Positions 23,496 through 31,447 of a stretch of DNA of 31,751 nucleotides are shown here, in pieces. A program made the translations under genes and the position numbers. The stretch spans positions 1-31,751 of IMG/VR virus record IMGVR_UViG_3300009176_000060, one strand, 5' to 3'. Each line of letters starts with the position of its first letter. The stretch's first letter is position 1. The notes beneath the pieces were generated by a model that saw only the letters and a list, made by a program, of their open reading frames with translations, searched no databases and was not told the origin of the DNA. Source of the stretch: a virus.

Positions 23496-25072
23496 TGCAG
23501 CATCCACCTGTCATTTCGCCAGGGCGACTCGCCCTCGTACTGCGGCTGGTAGTCCTCGATCGGCGGTAGCCCTGGCACCAGGATCTGCTTCAGCCGCGCC
23601 GAGGCGCCCCGGCGATGCCACGCCATGACGACGGCGTCCGCCTCGTCGGTGGAGCCCCCAGTGCGCTTCCTGATGGCCTCCTTGTCCTCGATCTGGAGGT
23701 CGGTGCCACGCACCTCGTAGCGCGGCGTCGTCAACTGGGCGAGGAGCCTGGGGCTCGGCGGCAGCATGACGTCCAGGTCGCTGTCGGGCGAGAGCGCCTC
23801 TCGGAAGCGCCAGTACATCTCGGCGCGGAGGTTTCGGAAGCCGAGCTTGCCGTCCCTGGCCTTGAGGTTGGACTTGCGCGAAAACACGGTGCCGTGGACG
23901 TGGATGCCGTGCTGGTGTTTCAGGTTCGAGAGGATGCCGGTGCCCCAGCCGCCGGTCGCGTCAACCGAGATGTCGGCCTCGTCGCGCCGCGTCAGGATGA
24001 GCAGCGCCGCGTGCTGCACCGGGTCGGACATCATGACGCCCTGGCGGCTGATGATCGGCGCGAACCAGTTGTCCTCGTGCAGGGCCGCGATCGTGGTCAC
24101 GTCAGGGCCGCCCATCGCGACGTCCATCGCCAGCGCGATCATCGTCCGCGACTTCTCACCGGCCTTCCGCCATCGCTCCTGCGCGGCGCGCACCCAGTCG
24201 GTCGGGATGGTCTGCCACTCGTGGTCCTCGCGGCCGGCGAGGAAGTCGCCGTGCAGGAGCTGCGAGCGGAGCGGCTCTGGCAGGTTCTCGATTCTCGCCC
24301 GGTAGCCGGTGTCGCGGAGGAAGGGGTTGTCCTCCAGCAATGAGAGGATGAAGGTGTAGCTCTCGTGCGTGTACCGATGCCCGCCGATCTCGGTGACGCC
24401 GGGCCCGTGGACCCAGCGGAGCTTGCGGTCCACGACGATGGCCCAGCGCAGCTCGCCGTGCTCGGCCGGGTCGGGGAAGGTCGGGTCGAGCCAGGGCGCG
24501 AACCATTCCAAAAGCCACTCGCCATCACCGCCGGTCGGCGGGTTCGTCGCAATGATCACGCGCTTGCGGATGCCCACCGTGACGCTGCGGAGCCAGCCGG
24601 TGACGTAGAGCACCTTGTCGAGCGAGAGCTGGGCGCCCTCGTCGAAGCCGATGAAATCGTGCGGACGGCCCTGCCACGTCAGCTCGGAGTGTGGTTTCTC
24701 CAGGGCGCCAAATTCCAGGATCCCGCGCTGGTGCTTCAGCTTCATGTCGGTGGCGTTGTAGCCAGCTCTGCTGCTGAGGATCTCGATGAGCCTGTCCTCG
24801 GTGCCGCGGAGATCGACGCCCTGGCGGCGGAAGATCACCGAGTTCTCATGCTGGGTGAGTGCGGTCCCCAGGAGGAGGTCCGTCTTGCCGCCCCCGGCCG
24901 CGCCGCCGTAGAGGAGCCAGTCGGCCGGAGAGAGGTAGGCCAGCATCTGCCGGCCTGGATTAGGCAGCCAGATCTGCTTGGCCCGGCTGCGGGCCAGCTC
25001 GGTGAGCCCGGCGCGCTCGTCTGGGCCGAGCCCGGCGAGGAGGCCGGTGAGTTTGGTGAGGACGTCGCTCAC
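23492..25072 (-). CDS. terL: Terminase large subunit
   Basis: 526 residues from GTG 25072 (GTGA overlap). ATPase: Walker A G-A-A-G-G-G-K63-T64, Walker B F-I-G-F-D144-E145, and coupling motif I-I-A-T-N-P-P near residue 177. Nuclease (RNase H-like): M-D317-V-A-M, S-V-D371-A-T-G and D476-E-A-D479, the expected acidic triad. It drives DNA into the procapsid through the portal and cuts the concatemer. The P22-type portal follows directly. The weak ribosome site suggests coupling to the small gene upstream. No recognisable small subunit gene is adjacent. Confidence 0.93.
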   Translation of the reverse strand: MSDVLTKLTGLLAGLGPDERAGLTELARSRAKQIWLPNPGRQMLAYLSPADWLLYGGAAGGGKTDLLLGTALTQHENSVIFRRQGVDLRGTEDRLIEILSSRAGYNATDMKLKHQRGILEFGALEKPHSELTWQGRPHDFIGFDEGAQLSLDKVLYVTGWLRSVTVGIRKRVIIATNPPTGGDGEWLLEWFAPWLDPTFPDPAEHGELRWAIVVDRKLRWVHGPGVTEIGGHRYTHESYTFILSLLEDNPFLRDTGYRARIENLPEPLRSQLLHGDFLAGREDHEWQTIPTDWVRAAQERWRKAGEKSRTMIALAMDVAMGGPDVTTIAALHEDNWFAPIISRQGVMMSDPVQHAALLILTRRDEADISVDATGGWGTGILSNLKHQHGIHVHGTVFSRKSNLKARDGKLGFRNLRAEMYWRFREALSPDSDLDVMLPPSPRLLAQLTTPRYEVRGTDLQIEDKEAIRKRTGGSTDEADAVVMAWHRRGASARLKQILVPGLPPIEDYQPQYEGESPWRNDRWMLQ

Positions 25073-25269
25073 TTGTGCTTCTTGACTGGAGGCAGCGGGA
25101 CTTCTTTGACCCCGGCGTAGGGCGCGATGGTATTGCCGGCCTTAACCCAATCTTCCAGCTCGACCCGGTGCCGGTTGGCCATGTCGTCCGGCACCCACAG
25201 CACGGTGCCGTCATCCAGGGTAACCTTGATGGTCGTTCCGTCATCGGTCCAAATAGCGCTCTCGATCAT
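25069..25269 (-). CDS. Small conserved protein preceding the terminase, 66 residues
   Basis: ATG 25269 follows the previous stop as TGACAATG, with GGGA upstream; a TTG two codons earlier is in frame but less likely. Two short beta strands (T-I-K-V-T-L-D-D-G-T-V-L-W-V-P) followed by R-H-R-V-E-L-E-D-W-V-K-A-G-N-T-I-A-P-Y form a pattern I associate with small phage proteins of Rhizobiales. It has no helix-turn-helix, so it is not an evident small terminase subunit although it sits in that slot. Function unknown. Confidence 0.65.
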   Translation of the reverse strand: MIESAIWTDDGTTIKVTLDDGTVLWVPDDMANRHRVELEDWVKAGNTIAPYAGVKEVPLPPVKKHK

Positions 25270-25271
25270 TG

Positions 25272-26426
25272 TCAAATCCCAGCATCAGCAGAAAGATGTA
25301 ACGCCCACCTATCACCAACAAGTCCGCCAGCATTACCGGTTGCTGCTATATACGCCCCACTTTTACCAATTCCGGACACAGTAGTTCCTGTGCAATCAGT
25401 TGTATTCGCCTGATTTCTTACCTCAATTCCGGCTGCACCATAATTCCATGTCGTTATCACCGGATTTACACGCATGTTCACCGGAAACCTCCACTCTCCC
25501 ACAACAGCCTTTGCCGATGCCGCCGCAACAAACGTACCGCCATGCACGGCGCCGAGATCGCCGGCCGTAGACTGTGGGGCAACGTTGTAGTTAAACGTCT
25601 TGCAGAAATGCGTCTGGCACAGCAGAAGCTCTTCCTCGAATGTGTAGCGCTCGTACTCTGTCGCCTGCCCGAATGCGTCCGGCACGACCTCTAGCTTAAC
25701 GGTGTCAACCGTGAAGCTGTCGTCCGCTCCGGCGGTGCCCACCGGGGTCCAGATAAAATTAACCTCAGCCTGCCGTGTATTCACAGGAACAATAGAAAGT
25801 CCTGTAAAGGTAAAGCGCGTTGCCACGCCGCTGAGCGGCTGTGTCTTCATCAACTGACCGAAATTAGTATAACCTGCTGCCTGCTTTATTGGTGTTCCCG
25901 TCCCATAAGCCAGTCTAATCGCTAGATTACCCGACGCAGGAGAGAAGTTGGCCCCGGCCACGGCCGTGTAACTCATGCTGACCCACTGACCAAGCAAGGG
26001 GTACAACTCGTCAGTATCCAGCGGGAACCCGAATGTCATAGCAGCGACGCCGGTCTGCCCGGCGTTTCTCTGCACCTTGCACGCCCACTGCGACCCATCG
26101 ACCAGTCCAGCTACCTGGGTCACTGTGCTAGCCTGACTTGCTGGGACGTTCATATACCAGCCGTCAGCCGTATACACGTTACCAGCCGGTGCCGCGATAA
26201 CCGCCGCGCCGCCCGCCCCCCGCTGCCAGACCTCGAACCCGCCATTGCGGCGGAGGAGGTTGCGCCTGAACGGCGGCTGCTGCCCGCCGCTTGAGCTAAT
26301 GGTGACGGCGCGGGCCTGCCTGCGAGTGAGGAGCCCGCCGGCAGCGAGAGCGCCGAGCCCGGTGAGGAGGGCCCGGCGGCCGGGCAGCCAGAGCTTCTTC
26401 TCCTTCGGCCAGATGACGGGGCGCAT
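25272..26426 (-). CDS. Tail-fibre/adhesin-like protein with Tat-type leader
   Basis: 384 residues from ATG 26426 (TGATG overlap). Residues 16-40 look like a twin-arginine signal: P-G-R-R-A-L-L-T-G-L-G-A-L-A-A-G-G-L-L, cleavage after A-R-A. From residue 60 the mature part starts like phage fibre C-terminal domains (N-G-G-F-E-V-W-Q-R-G, then Y-T-A-D-G-W-Y) and continues as a beta-rich jelly-roll-like region with F-T-V-D-T-V-K-L-E-V. Four cysteines. Several stretches (about 25290-25460 and 25860-25930) are visibly less GC-rich than neighbours, suggesting exchange. Likely receptor or surface binding; the export signal is unexplained. Confidence 0.6.
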   Translation of the reverse strand: MRPVIWPKEKKLWLPGRRALLTGLGALAAGGLLTRRQARAVTISSSGGQQPPFRRNLLRRNGGFEVWQRGAGGAAVIAAPAGNVYTADGWYMNVPASQASTVTQVAGLVDGSQWACKVQRNAGQTGVAAMTFGFPLDTDELYPLLGQWVSMSYTAVAGANFSPASGNLAIRLAYGTGTPIKQAAGYTNFGQLMKTQPLSGVATRFTFTGLSIVPVNTRQAEVNFIWTPVGTAGADDSFTVDTVKLEVVPDAFGQATEYERYTFEEELLLCQTHFCKTFNYNVAPQSTAGDLGAVHGGTFVAAASAKAVVGEWRFPVNMRVNPVITTWNYGAAGIEVRNQANTTDCTGTTVSGIGKSGAYIAATGNAGGLVGDRWALHLSADAGI

Positions 26427-28000
26427 CACTGCATCTGCCCGCTGAAGGACACGGTCGTTGACGGCGTATAGGTGAACGGGGTCGTTGCGGTGGTGAACAC
26501 CACGACAGCCCCTGTACTGAGGAAGGCGGGCGGATTAAAGTTCAGCCCACACGTCCCGAAGGCCGGAACGTAGCAATGTGCCTCCGGAACCACAGCTCCC
26601 GCGCCCGGTACGGCTGTGGCGTTGAGCAGGAGCATATAGCCCGCCGCCCCTGTAGTCGTTACCTCGACGCCGTAGAGGTTACCTGCGGCCGCCTTGATGA
26701 TCAGCGCCGAATTGAGCGCCGCATTTCTGACCAGAACGATGCCGCTTGCAGCCGACGCGCTCGGCAAGGCCTCCACGAGCTGGGCATGGGTCGTGCAGTT
26801 GATGCGGGCGTTGCCGAAGCTGTTCTCGGTGATGGCCGTCGGACTAGTATCGTCGCACTGGCCAACCTGCTGCGCTGGCATCAATCCGCCGCCGGTCGAG
26901 TTGAGCCCGTTCGCAGTCTCCTTGACCAGATCAATGCCCACCCCACTGTAAACACCCATCTGGGCAAAGGTCCGCAGGATGTTGGATTGGGTCGATCCGT
27001 CGATGGCTGTGTCGTTGCCCCTCACGACCCAGGGCGGACTTCCCTGGCCAACGTTGCCGGTGATGGGGATCGCCTGACCGCCACTGACGCCCTGCACCGA
27101 CACGACGCCGCCGGCCGGAACACCGGCCCCGCCAGCACCACCAACGAGGAGGGTGTGATCCGCACAGCCTATGCGGATGTTGCCCCAGAAGTTCTCGCTG
27201 GTCGCCGGAACGCTAACATAAACACACTGACCGACTATCTGCGCGGGCGGAAGCCCCACCCCGTTGCTGTTCAGTGCGGTCGCCGCCTGCTTCACCTTGT
27301 TCATGGCGAAACCGTCGGTGACCGCCGTCATCGAGTAAGTCTTCTGGGCACCCCCGGTGAGGGGTTCACCATCGATCATGTCGGAGACGATGCCGGAAGC
27401 GGCGCTGCTGCCACCGCTACTGCCCATGACCGGCGTGCCCCTGCCCTGGACGATCGTGAGCGTGGACGTCCCCGTCGCAGTGATGGCCGCGACATGCGTC
27501 TGGCTTGCGCTGATCGAGACGGCGATCTGGGAGCCTGCCGGCAGGCTGTAGCTGGACGTCGAGGCGTTGATGGCCGCATTGCCCAGGGCGTAGAAAATCT
27601 GCTGCGGCCCGGCATTCTGCAAGATGACCGTCGGGTCGGTCGTCGGGAACGCCAGTCGCGAGCCCGGCGCCGACGACACTGCCAGCGTCCCAGATGCGAT
27701 CGGGACAAAGTTCTTGATGAGCACACGCTGATAGCCCGAGAGATCACCTGACAGGGGGTTGCCGGTCGATCCCTCGGCATAGGTCGGGTCGGCTGCCGTC
27801 GCCTTGAGGCCCGAGGCACCTCCTCCCCCGCCGCTCACCGACAGCGACCCGTCCGCCGCGATGGCCGCGCAGCGGGTCGGAAAGTCCGCCGAGCATAAAG
27901 CATTGTACTGGTTGATCACCCCAGGCGCGGCGGCGATCGCCACGGCTCCGGCGACGATCAGCCCGGTCAAGGCACTGGAGACGAGAGGGAGGAATCGCAT
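26426..28000 (-). CDS. Signal-peptide-bearing phage structural/adhesin protein with internal duplication
   Basis: 524 residues. Residues 1-25 form a signal peptide (M-R-F-L-P, hydrophobic core, A-I-A-A-A-P). Two copies of a 52-residue unit occur at 235-286 and 358-409, each containing G-L-x-P-A-Q-x-V-G-Q-C and ending x-x-I-x-C-x-x-H. A short strand motif S-V-Q-G-V-S-G-G lies between them. The C-terminal 100 residues (A-A-G-N-L-Y-G-V-E-V, A-A-G-Y-M-L-L-L-N, V-S-F-S-G-Q-M-Q) match a module I recognise at the end of phage structural proteins. Eight cysteines, an even number. Starts three bases after the upstream gene. Probably a surface or fibre component. Confidence 0.6.
   Translation of the reverse strand: MRFLPLVSSALTGLIVAGAVAIAAAPGVINQYNALCSADFPTRCAAIAADGSLSVSGGGGGASGLKATAADPTYAEGSTGNPLSGDLSGYQRVLIKNFVPIASGTLAVSSAPGSRLAFPTTDPTVILQNAGPQQIFYALGNAAINASTSSYSLPAGSQIAVSISASQTHVAAITATGTSTLTIVQGRGTPVMGSSGGSSAASGIVSDMIDGEPLTGGAQKTYSMTAVTDGFAMNKVKQAATALNSNGVGLPPAQIVGQCVYVSVPATSENFWGNIRIGCADHTLLVGGAGGAGVPAGGVVSVQGVSGGQAIPITGNVGQGSPPWVVRGNDTAIDGSTQSNILRTFAQMGVYSGVGIDLVKETANGLNSTGGGLMPAQQVGQCDDTSPTAITENSFGNARINCTTHAQLVEALPSASAASGIVLVRNAALNSALIIKAAAGNLYGVEVTTTGAAGYMLLLNATAVPGAGAVVPEAHCYVPAFGTCGLNFNPPAFLSTGAVVVFTTATTPFTYTPSTTVSFSGQMQ
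26774..26929 (-). repeat. Second copy of a 52-residue cysteine-containing repeat
   Basis: Encodes residues 358-409 of the 524-residue protein and matches the copy at 27143-27298 (G-L-x-P-A-Q-x-V-G-Q-C; E-N-x-x-G-N-x-R-I-x-C). The spacing between the two cysteines, 21 residues, is identical in both. Confidence 0.75.
27143..27298 (-). repeat. First copy of a 52-residue cysteine-containing repeat
   Basis: Encodes residues 235-286 of the same protein. Conserved residues include both cysteines, the A-Q-x-V-G-Q-C block and the G-N-x-R-I block, so this is an internal protein duplication. Confidence 0.75.
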
Positions 28001-28003
28001 GGC

Positions 28004-28828
28004 TTATGGCCCCGTGCTGAATTCGCCGCGCGTCACCGTCGAGCCGGCAACGCTGATGGCTGATTTCTGGTCTACCGTCACCCCGTCGTCGGCGTAGACG
28101 CTGAGGGTCGTGCCGTCGTTGACCAGCCGGTTACGCATGAACTTGTAGAGGTAGCCGACCTTGGCCGCGAGGCTGGCTGTGGCTGCCGGCGCGTTCTGCC
28201 CCGGCTCGGTGTAGGTGTCGGTCGTCAGGGCGGCGACCGTGCTCGCCTTGATCTCGGCAATAGCGTCGGCCGCCAGGGCAGATGCGTTCACCGTGTCAAC
28301 ATCAAGCGCATGAACCATCCCCACCGATCCGATCACACTGCCGCTCACATCGCCCGACACGAGGCCGACGACGCCGACGGTCGTTCCGCTCAGGTTGGCG
28401 AACGCGCTGGGAGTGCCGATGTTGTTCCAGTCGAGCCCGGCCTCGCCGCCCACGCTCACATCGAGCGTGCGGCCCGCCGTCGTTGGAGCCAGCCTGGACG
28501 ACACCGCGGCATCGAGGTTGGTCGCCCCGCCGGTCGTTGCGCTGACCACCATCATGACAATGTCCGCACTGTCGCAAGCCGTGGCCGTGCCCACCAGGAC
28601 GAGGTCGCCGAGCGTGCCGGTGTCGCCAGTGCCCAGGGCGAAGCTGTACCAGCCGTTGGCGATCTCCGTCGCGTTGGAGGCTCCCGCCGCAGGATTGCCG
28701 AAGGCCGCCCCCGCCTTGCTCAACGTGATCGCCACCGTCTTGCCGGTCGCGGGGCTGACGTGATCGGAGGCCAGGAAGACCTTGAAAACAACCGTGTATG
28801 CCGTGCTCTGGGGAAGGCGGCGGGTCAT
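28004..28828 (-). CDS. Phage structural (fibre/appendage-like) protein
   Basis: 274 residues. The N-terminal domain (residues 8-95) has the pattern of phage fibre-associated Ig-like modules: V-A-I-T-L-S-K-A-G-A-A-F, then E-I-A-N-G-W-Y-S-F-A-L-G, then D-T-G-T-L-G-D-L-V-L. A thin repetitive middle (S-G-D-V-S-G-S-V-I-G-S-V) follows, then a short helix A-D-A-I-A-E-I-K-A-S and a C-terminal segment with R-N-R-L-V-N-D-G-T-T. No signal peptide; a single cysteine. Starts after the upstream stop as TGACGATG. Probably part of the host-binding apparatus; exact role unknown. Confidence 0.6.
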   Translation of the reverse strand: MTRRLPQSTAYTVVFKVFLASDHVSPATGKTVAITLSKAGAAFGNPAAGASNATEIANGWYSFALGTGDTGTLGDLVLVGTATACDSADIVMMVVSATTGGATNLDAAVSSRLAPTTAGRTLDVSVGGEAGLDWNNIGTPSAFANLSGTTVGVVGLVSGDVSGSVIGSVGMVHALDVDTVNASALAADAIAEIKASTVAALTTDTYTEPGQNAPAATASLAAKVGYLYKFMRNRLVNDGTTLSVYADDGVTVDQKSAISVAGSTVTRGEFSTGP

Positions 28829-28830
28829 CG

Positions 28831-29988
28831 TCAGTGACCCAATTGCAATCGCGAGGCCGGAAGGCCGGCAACGCTACCGCCACCAGCGTCAAAGGCCCCA
28901 ATCAGCAGCCCAAGACCATAGCGATCCTTGCCTGAGTTCTGCTGCGTAAACGCCCCGCTGGAGCCCCGCGTGCAGGCATAGGCAGAGCCAGGAAAATCTG
29001 CGTTCTGATGCGCCGCAATGTTGAACGACTTGTACGTGACCGTGATGTTGGTGGTGGTCGTTGGCTTGGCCGCCACGACCAGCGGCTGGCTCGCCGTCGC
29101 ATCGTATGGCGTCGCAAACAACGCCGTCTCTGGCCCAACGACAGCACCAGCGAAGATGTGGGCGTTCATCGACGCCGTCTTCTCTGCCACTGGCGTAACC
29201 AGTGGATTTGAGTATAATATCAAATCAAAATTAGCTAATCCAGAATTTGGCCCAATATTACCAACAATCCCATACACCCTCACTGGAAACGGCAAAGCAA
29301 TATAGTTTCCATATTCTCTAATAACATCCGTATTGCTCCCACCTCCCGTCGTAAACACCGACTGAACATAGCCGCCATAAAAGTATCCCCGTACCCCATC
29401 CGAGAACGTAATCACAGCATTTGGTATGCGCGCGGCGTCGGCATACGACCCGCCAGTATATCCCGTCACCCCTGGCCTGATCAGTGCCGGCGACGGCGCC
29501 GTTCCCACCGCCACCTGAATACTGTCCGCCCCACCAAGCACGGTCATCTGCACACAGAAGGCAACAACTTCTCCATGCGCAATCGTCTTCGTCCCGGCGT
29601 CCGGCACATGCTCCTGCCACGCGCTCGCCGTTATTCCTCCACCGCCGCCAGCAAGCGTCTTACTCACATCAAAGGTGATCACATTGGCGACATGCACAGC
29701 CCTCGCTGGTGGGCCGGTCGATGTGTCCAACGCCGCCAAGCCCACCTTCACTCTCGTCGCGGCGTTGGCAAAGGTTGTTGGGCTGGTCCGCCACCCCAGG
29801 CTCGACGAGCCCGTGGTGTCTATCGTGTGTGTCCCCAAATCCTCGGTGAATATCTGGCCGAACATGATGGCGGCCTCATTAGCCGCATCAACCAGCACGA
29901 TGCCGGAACTGACCGCGCCAACAATTCCTGCTCGGTTAGCCGCACCAATCGCCACCAGCGGCGTGCCATCGAGGGCGACCAGGGTCAT
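28831..29988 (-). CDS. Hypothetical phage structural protein with AT-rich internal segment
   Basis: 385 residues, beta-rich, no signal peptide, two cysteines. ATG 29988 overlaps the upstream stop as ATGA. The N-terminal 40 residues are alanine/glycine-rich. The middle has V-F-T-T-G-G-G-S and I-A-L-P-F-P-V-R-V-Y-G-I-V-G, followed by L-A-N-F-D-L-I-L-Y-S-N-P, a strand arrangement seen in phage proteins that I cannot name. The stretch encoding residues about 220-265 is AT-rich with rare codons, while the frame stays open. Its place in the fibre module suggests an appendage role. Confidence 0.55.
   Translation of the reverse strand: MTLVALDGTPLVAIGAANRAGIVGAVSSGIVLVDAANEAAIMFGQIFTEDLGTHTIDTTGSSSLGWRTSPTTFANAATRVKVGLAALDTSTGPPARAVHVANVITFDVSKTLAGGGGGITASAWQEHVPDAGTKTIAHGEVVAFCVQMTVLGGADSIQVAVGTAPSPALIRPGVTGYTGGSYADAARIPNAVITFSDGVRGYFYGGYVQSVFTTGGGSNTDVIREYGNYIALPFPVRVYGIVGNIGPNSGLANFDLILYSNPLVTPVAEKTASMNAHIFAGAVVGPETALFATPYDATASQPLVVAAKPTTTTNITVTYKSFNIAAHQNADFPGSAYACTRGSSGAFTQQNSGKDRYGLGLLIGAFDAGGGSVAGLPASRLQLGH
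29205..29345 (-). other. Low-GC patch inside a structural gene
   Basis: Bases 29221-29340 contain 46 G or C in 120 (counted by eye), far below surrounding sequence, with codons such as TTA and ATA otherwise rare here. The frame is unbroken. Likely a recently exchanged segment. Confidence 0.6.
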
Positions 29989-30236
29989 ACCGTCACCGTC
30001 ACGCCGGCTTGCAGCTCGGTCTTCATCTCGGCGCGGGTCTTGCCGGCAAAGTGGATCTTCAGGAGCGTCAACGAGAACTGCGCCATCTCGTCGGGCGTGA
30101 GCGCGTTCAGCGGCTGACGTAGCTCGTCGGTCGTGTAGACAAACCGCTTCGCCGGGCCGGCGTTGAACGATCCGTCGATCTCGACGTGCCCGCCGCCGAC
30201 ACAGTTCGAGACGTACTGAAAGGTGAGCGTCGCCAT
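29985..30236 (-). CDS. Small hypothetical protein, 83 residues
   Basis: ATG 30236 overlaps the upstream stop as TAATG, and its own stop overlaps the next start as ATGA. The product starts with beta strands (L-T-F-Q-Y-V-S-N-C) and continues as a mixed helical region with K-R-F-V-Y-T-T-D-E-L and Q-F-S-L-T-L-L-K-I-H-F-A. No membrane segment. Probably a minor structural or assembly protein of the fibre module; no family recognised. Confidence 0.55.
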   Translation of the reverse strand: MATLTFQYVSNCVGGGHVEIDGSFNAGPAKRFVYTTDELRQPLNALTPDEMAQFSLTLLKIHFAGKTRAEMKTELQAGVTVTV

Positions 30237-30439
30237 TAGGGCGCCGCCATGTTGAGCCAGACCAAGGATCGATTCACGTCAACCGCCGCGGCCGTGAGCG
30301 GGACCGCCGGCTGGTAAGGCTGGATGATCATCAGCATGGAAAAGTTGAAAGCGCTGGCGTCAACCGGCGGCGGGCCACCTCCGTCGCCCCACAGGGCAAC
30401 GTTGGTGATCTGCCGGCGGCGGCGGATGTTCAGCGCCAT
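30236..30439 (-). CDS. Small hypothetical protein, 67 residues
   Basis: ATG 30439 overlaps the upstream stop as TGATG. Arginine-rich N-terminus (N-I-R-R-R-R-Q-I), proline-rich centre (G-G-P-P-P-V-D), then S-M-L-M-I-I-Q-P-Y-Q-P. It is bounded by single-base overlaps on both sides, supporting expression with its neighbours. No family recognised. Confidence 0.55.
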   Translation of the reverse strand: MALNIRRRRQITNVALWGDGGGPPPVDASAFNFSMLMIIQPYQPAVPLTAAAVDVNRSLVWLNMAAP

Positions 30440-30864
30440 CAGGTAAAACTACCCACGCCGATCACCGAGACGTCCGCCCCGGTAGTGACTTTCCAGGCGC
30501 CGTTCCGCGAGAACGCCCCGATCTGGATCCAGAACGGGATCAGGTTCGACACGCTCGACGCCCCGCCGACGAAGACGACCATGGCGGTCGCCCCGTCGGT
30601 GACGGTCACGGCCCCCGGCGTCATGGTCGCCGGGGTCACTGTGAGCCCGGCGAGGAAGTCGCCGATGCCGCCTGCGGCCCCGAGCGGCTGATCGACCGTC
30701 GAGGCCGGCACCTTCTCGTACTCGCCCTGGTCGGCGGCCGTCGAGCCGGGCATGGCAGTAACCGCAACCGGGATCGGCTGGTCGTTGCTGACCGGGACGT
30801 AGCCGCCATCCGGGTTCCTGGCATCAGGCGGCCGAGCCCGCCAAAGCAGGTTGACCGTGCTCAT
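30439..30864 (-). CDS. Beta-rich phage structural protein
   Basis: 141 residues. ATG 30864 overlaps the upstream stop as TGATG. The C-terminal half has the pattern T-V-T-D-G-A-T-A-M-V-V-F-V-G-G, L-I-P-F-W-I-Q-I-G, G-A-W-K-V-T-T-G-A-D-V-S-V-I-G-V-G-S-F, which I associate with small phage appendage proteins. A linker with N-D-Q-P-I-P-V-A-V precedes it. No cysteine, no signal. Likely a structural component; role unknown. Confidence 0.6.
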   Translation of the reverse strand: MSTVNLLWRARPPDARNPDGGYVPVSNDQPIPVAVTAMPGSTAADQGEYEKVPASTVDQPLGAAGGIGDFLAGLTVTPATMTPGAVTVTDGATAMVVFVGGASSVSNLIPFWIQIGAFSRNGAWKVTTGADVSVIGVGSFT

Positions 30865-31367
30865 CAGTTGACCACTCGGAAGCCGATCTTGACGCTGCCG
30901 CTGAGGGCGTTGGTGGCGTGCGTGTTCGAGATGTTGACGGTGATCGTCCCGGCGCCCGGCACGCAGGTGATCAGCTCGGGTATGCCAGCGGTGAACAGCG
31001 TGCCGCTATACCCCTGGTCGGTGCATTGGATCACCGAGGCCGCGGTGACGCTGGAGTTGTTGATCACGTAGGCAGCGTTGGTGACAGCAGCTGTGGTCAG
31101 CGTGCCGGTGGTCACCACGCCGGAGACGCCATTGCAGGTCTGCGGCGTCGCGCCGGTCACCGTGCATTTCGGCGAGAGCGCCGCCGTGCCGTCCATCTGG
31201 TCACGGAGCGTGTTGACCGCCCCGAGCATGACGTTGAGGTCGCTGCCGTCGACCAGCCGCGGGCCGGGCAGGAACTGCACCCCGGTCGAGAGGGTCAGGT
31301 CGGCAGCGCCATAGGCCAGGACGGCCGTCTGGACCGTCGCCAGGGCCGCCAGGAGAATTCTTTTCAT
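30864..31367 (-). CDS. Exported hypothetical protein with four cysteines
   Basis: 167 residues. Residues 1-20 form a signal peptide (M-K-R-I-L-L-A-A-L-A-T-V, cleavage near A-Y-G-A). The mature part is beta-rich with cysteines in P-K-C, Q-T-C, I-Q-C and I-T-C. An AAGGA ribosome site lies 7 bases before ATG 31367. It follows the 83-base spacer with a hairpin, so it may head a transcription unit. No family recognised; likely periplasmic or surface exposed. Confidence 0.6.
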   Translation of the reverse strand: MKRILLAALATVQTAVLAYGAADLTLSTGVQFLPGPRLVDGSDLNVMLGAVNTLRDQMDGTAALSPKCTVTGATPQTCNGVSGVVTTGTLTTAAVTNAAYVINNSSVTAASVIQCTDQGYSGTLFTAGIPELITCVPGAGTITVNISNTHATNALSGSVKIGFRVVN

Positions 31368-31390
31368 CGGACAATCCTTGATTTGAGGGA

Positions 31391-31419
31391 GGGGGGCCGG
31401 AATGCGGAGCCGACCCCCC
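31391..31419 (-). terminator. GC-rich hairpin in the spacer before the exported protein gene
   Basis: On the minus strand, 10 pairs (one T-G wobble) enclose a 9-base loop, followed by TCCCTC. It resembles the coat trailer hairpin, including the position of the wobble. No long T-run follows, so it may be a partial terminator. Confidence 0.45.
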
Positions 31420-31447
31420 AGTCACCAAGCGCGGGGAGGAGAGAGCG

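Noticed and set aside
22053-23552. Plus-strand open frame of 499 codons
   Set aside because: Antisense to the portal gene; no motifs and no operon context.
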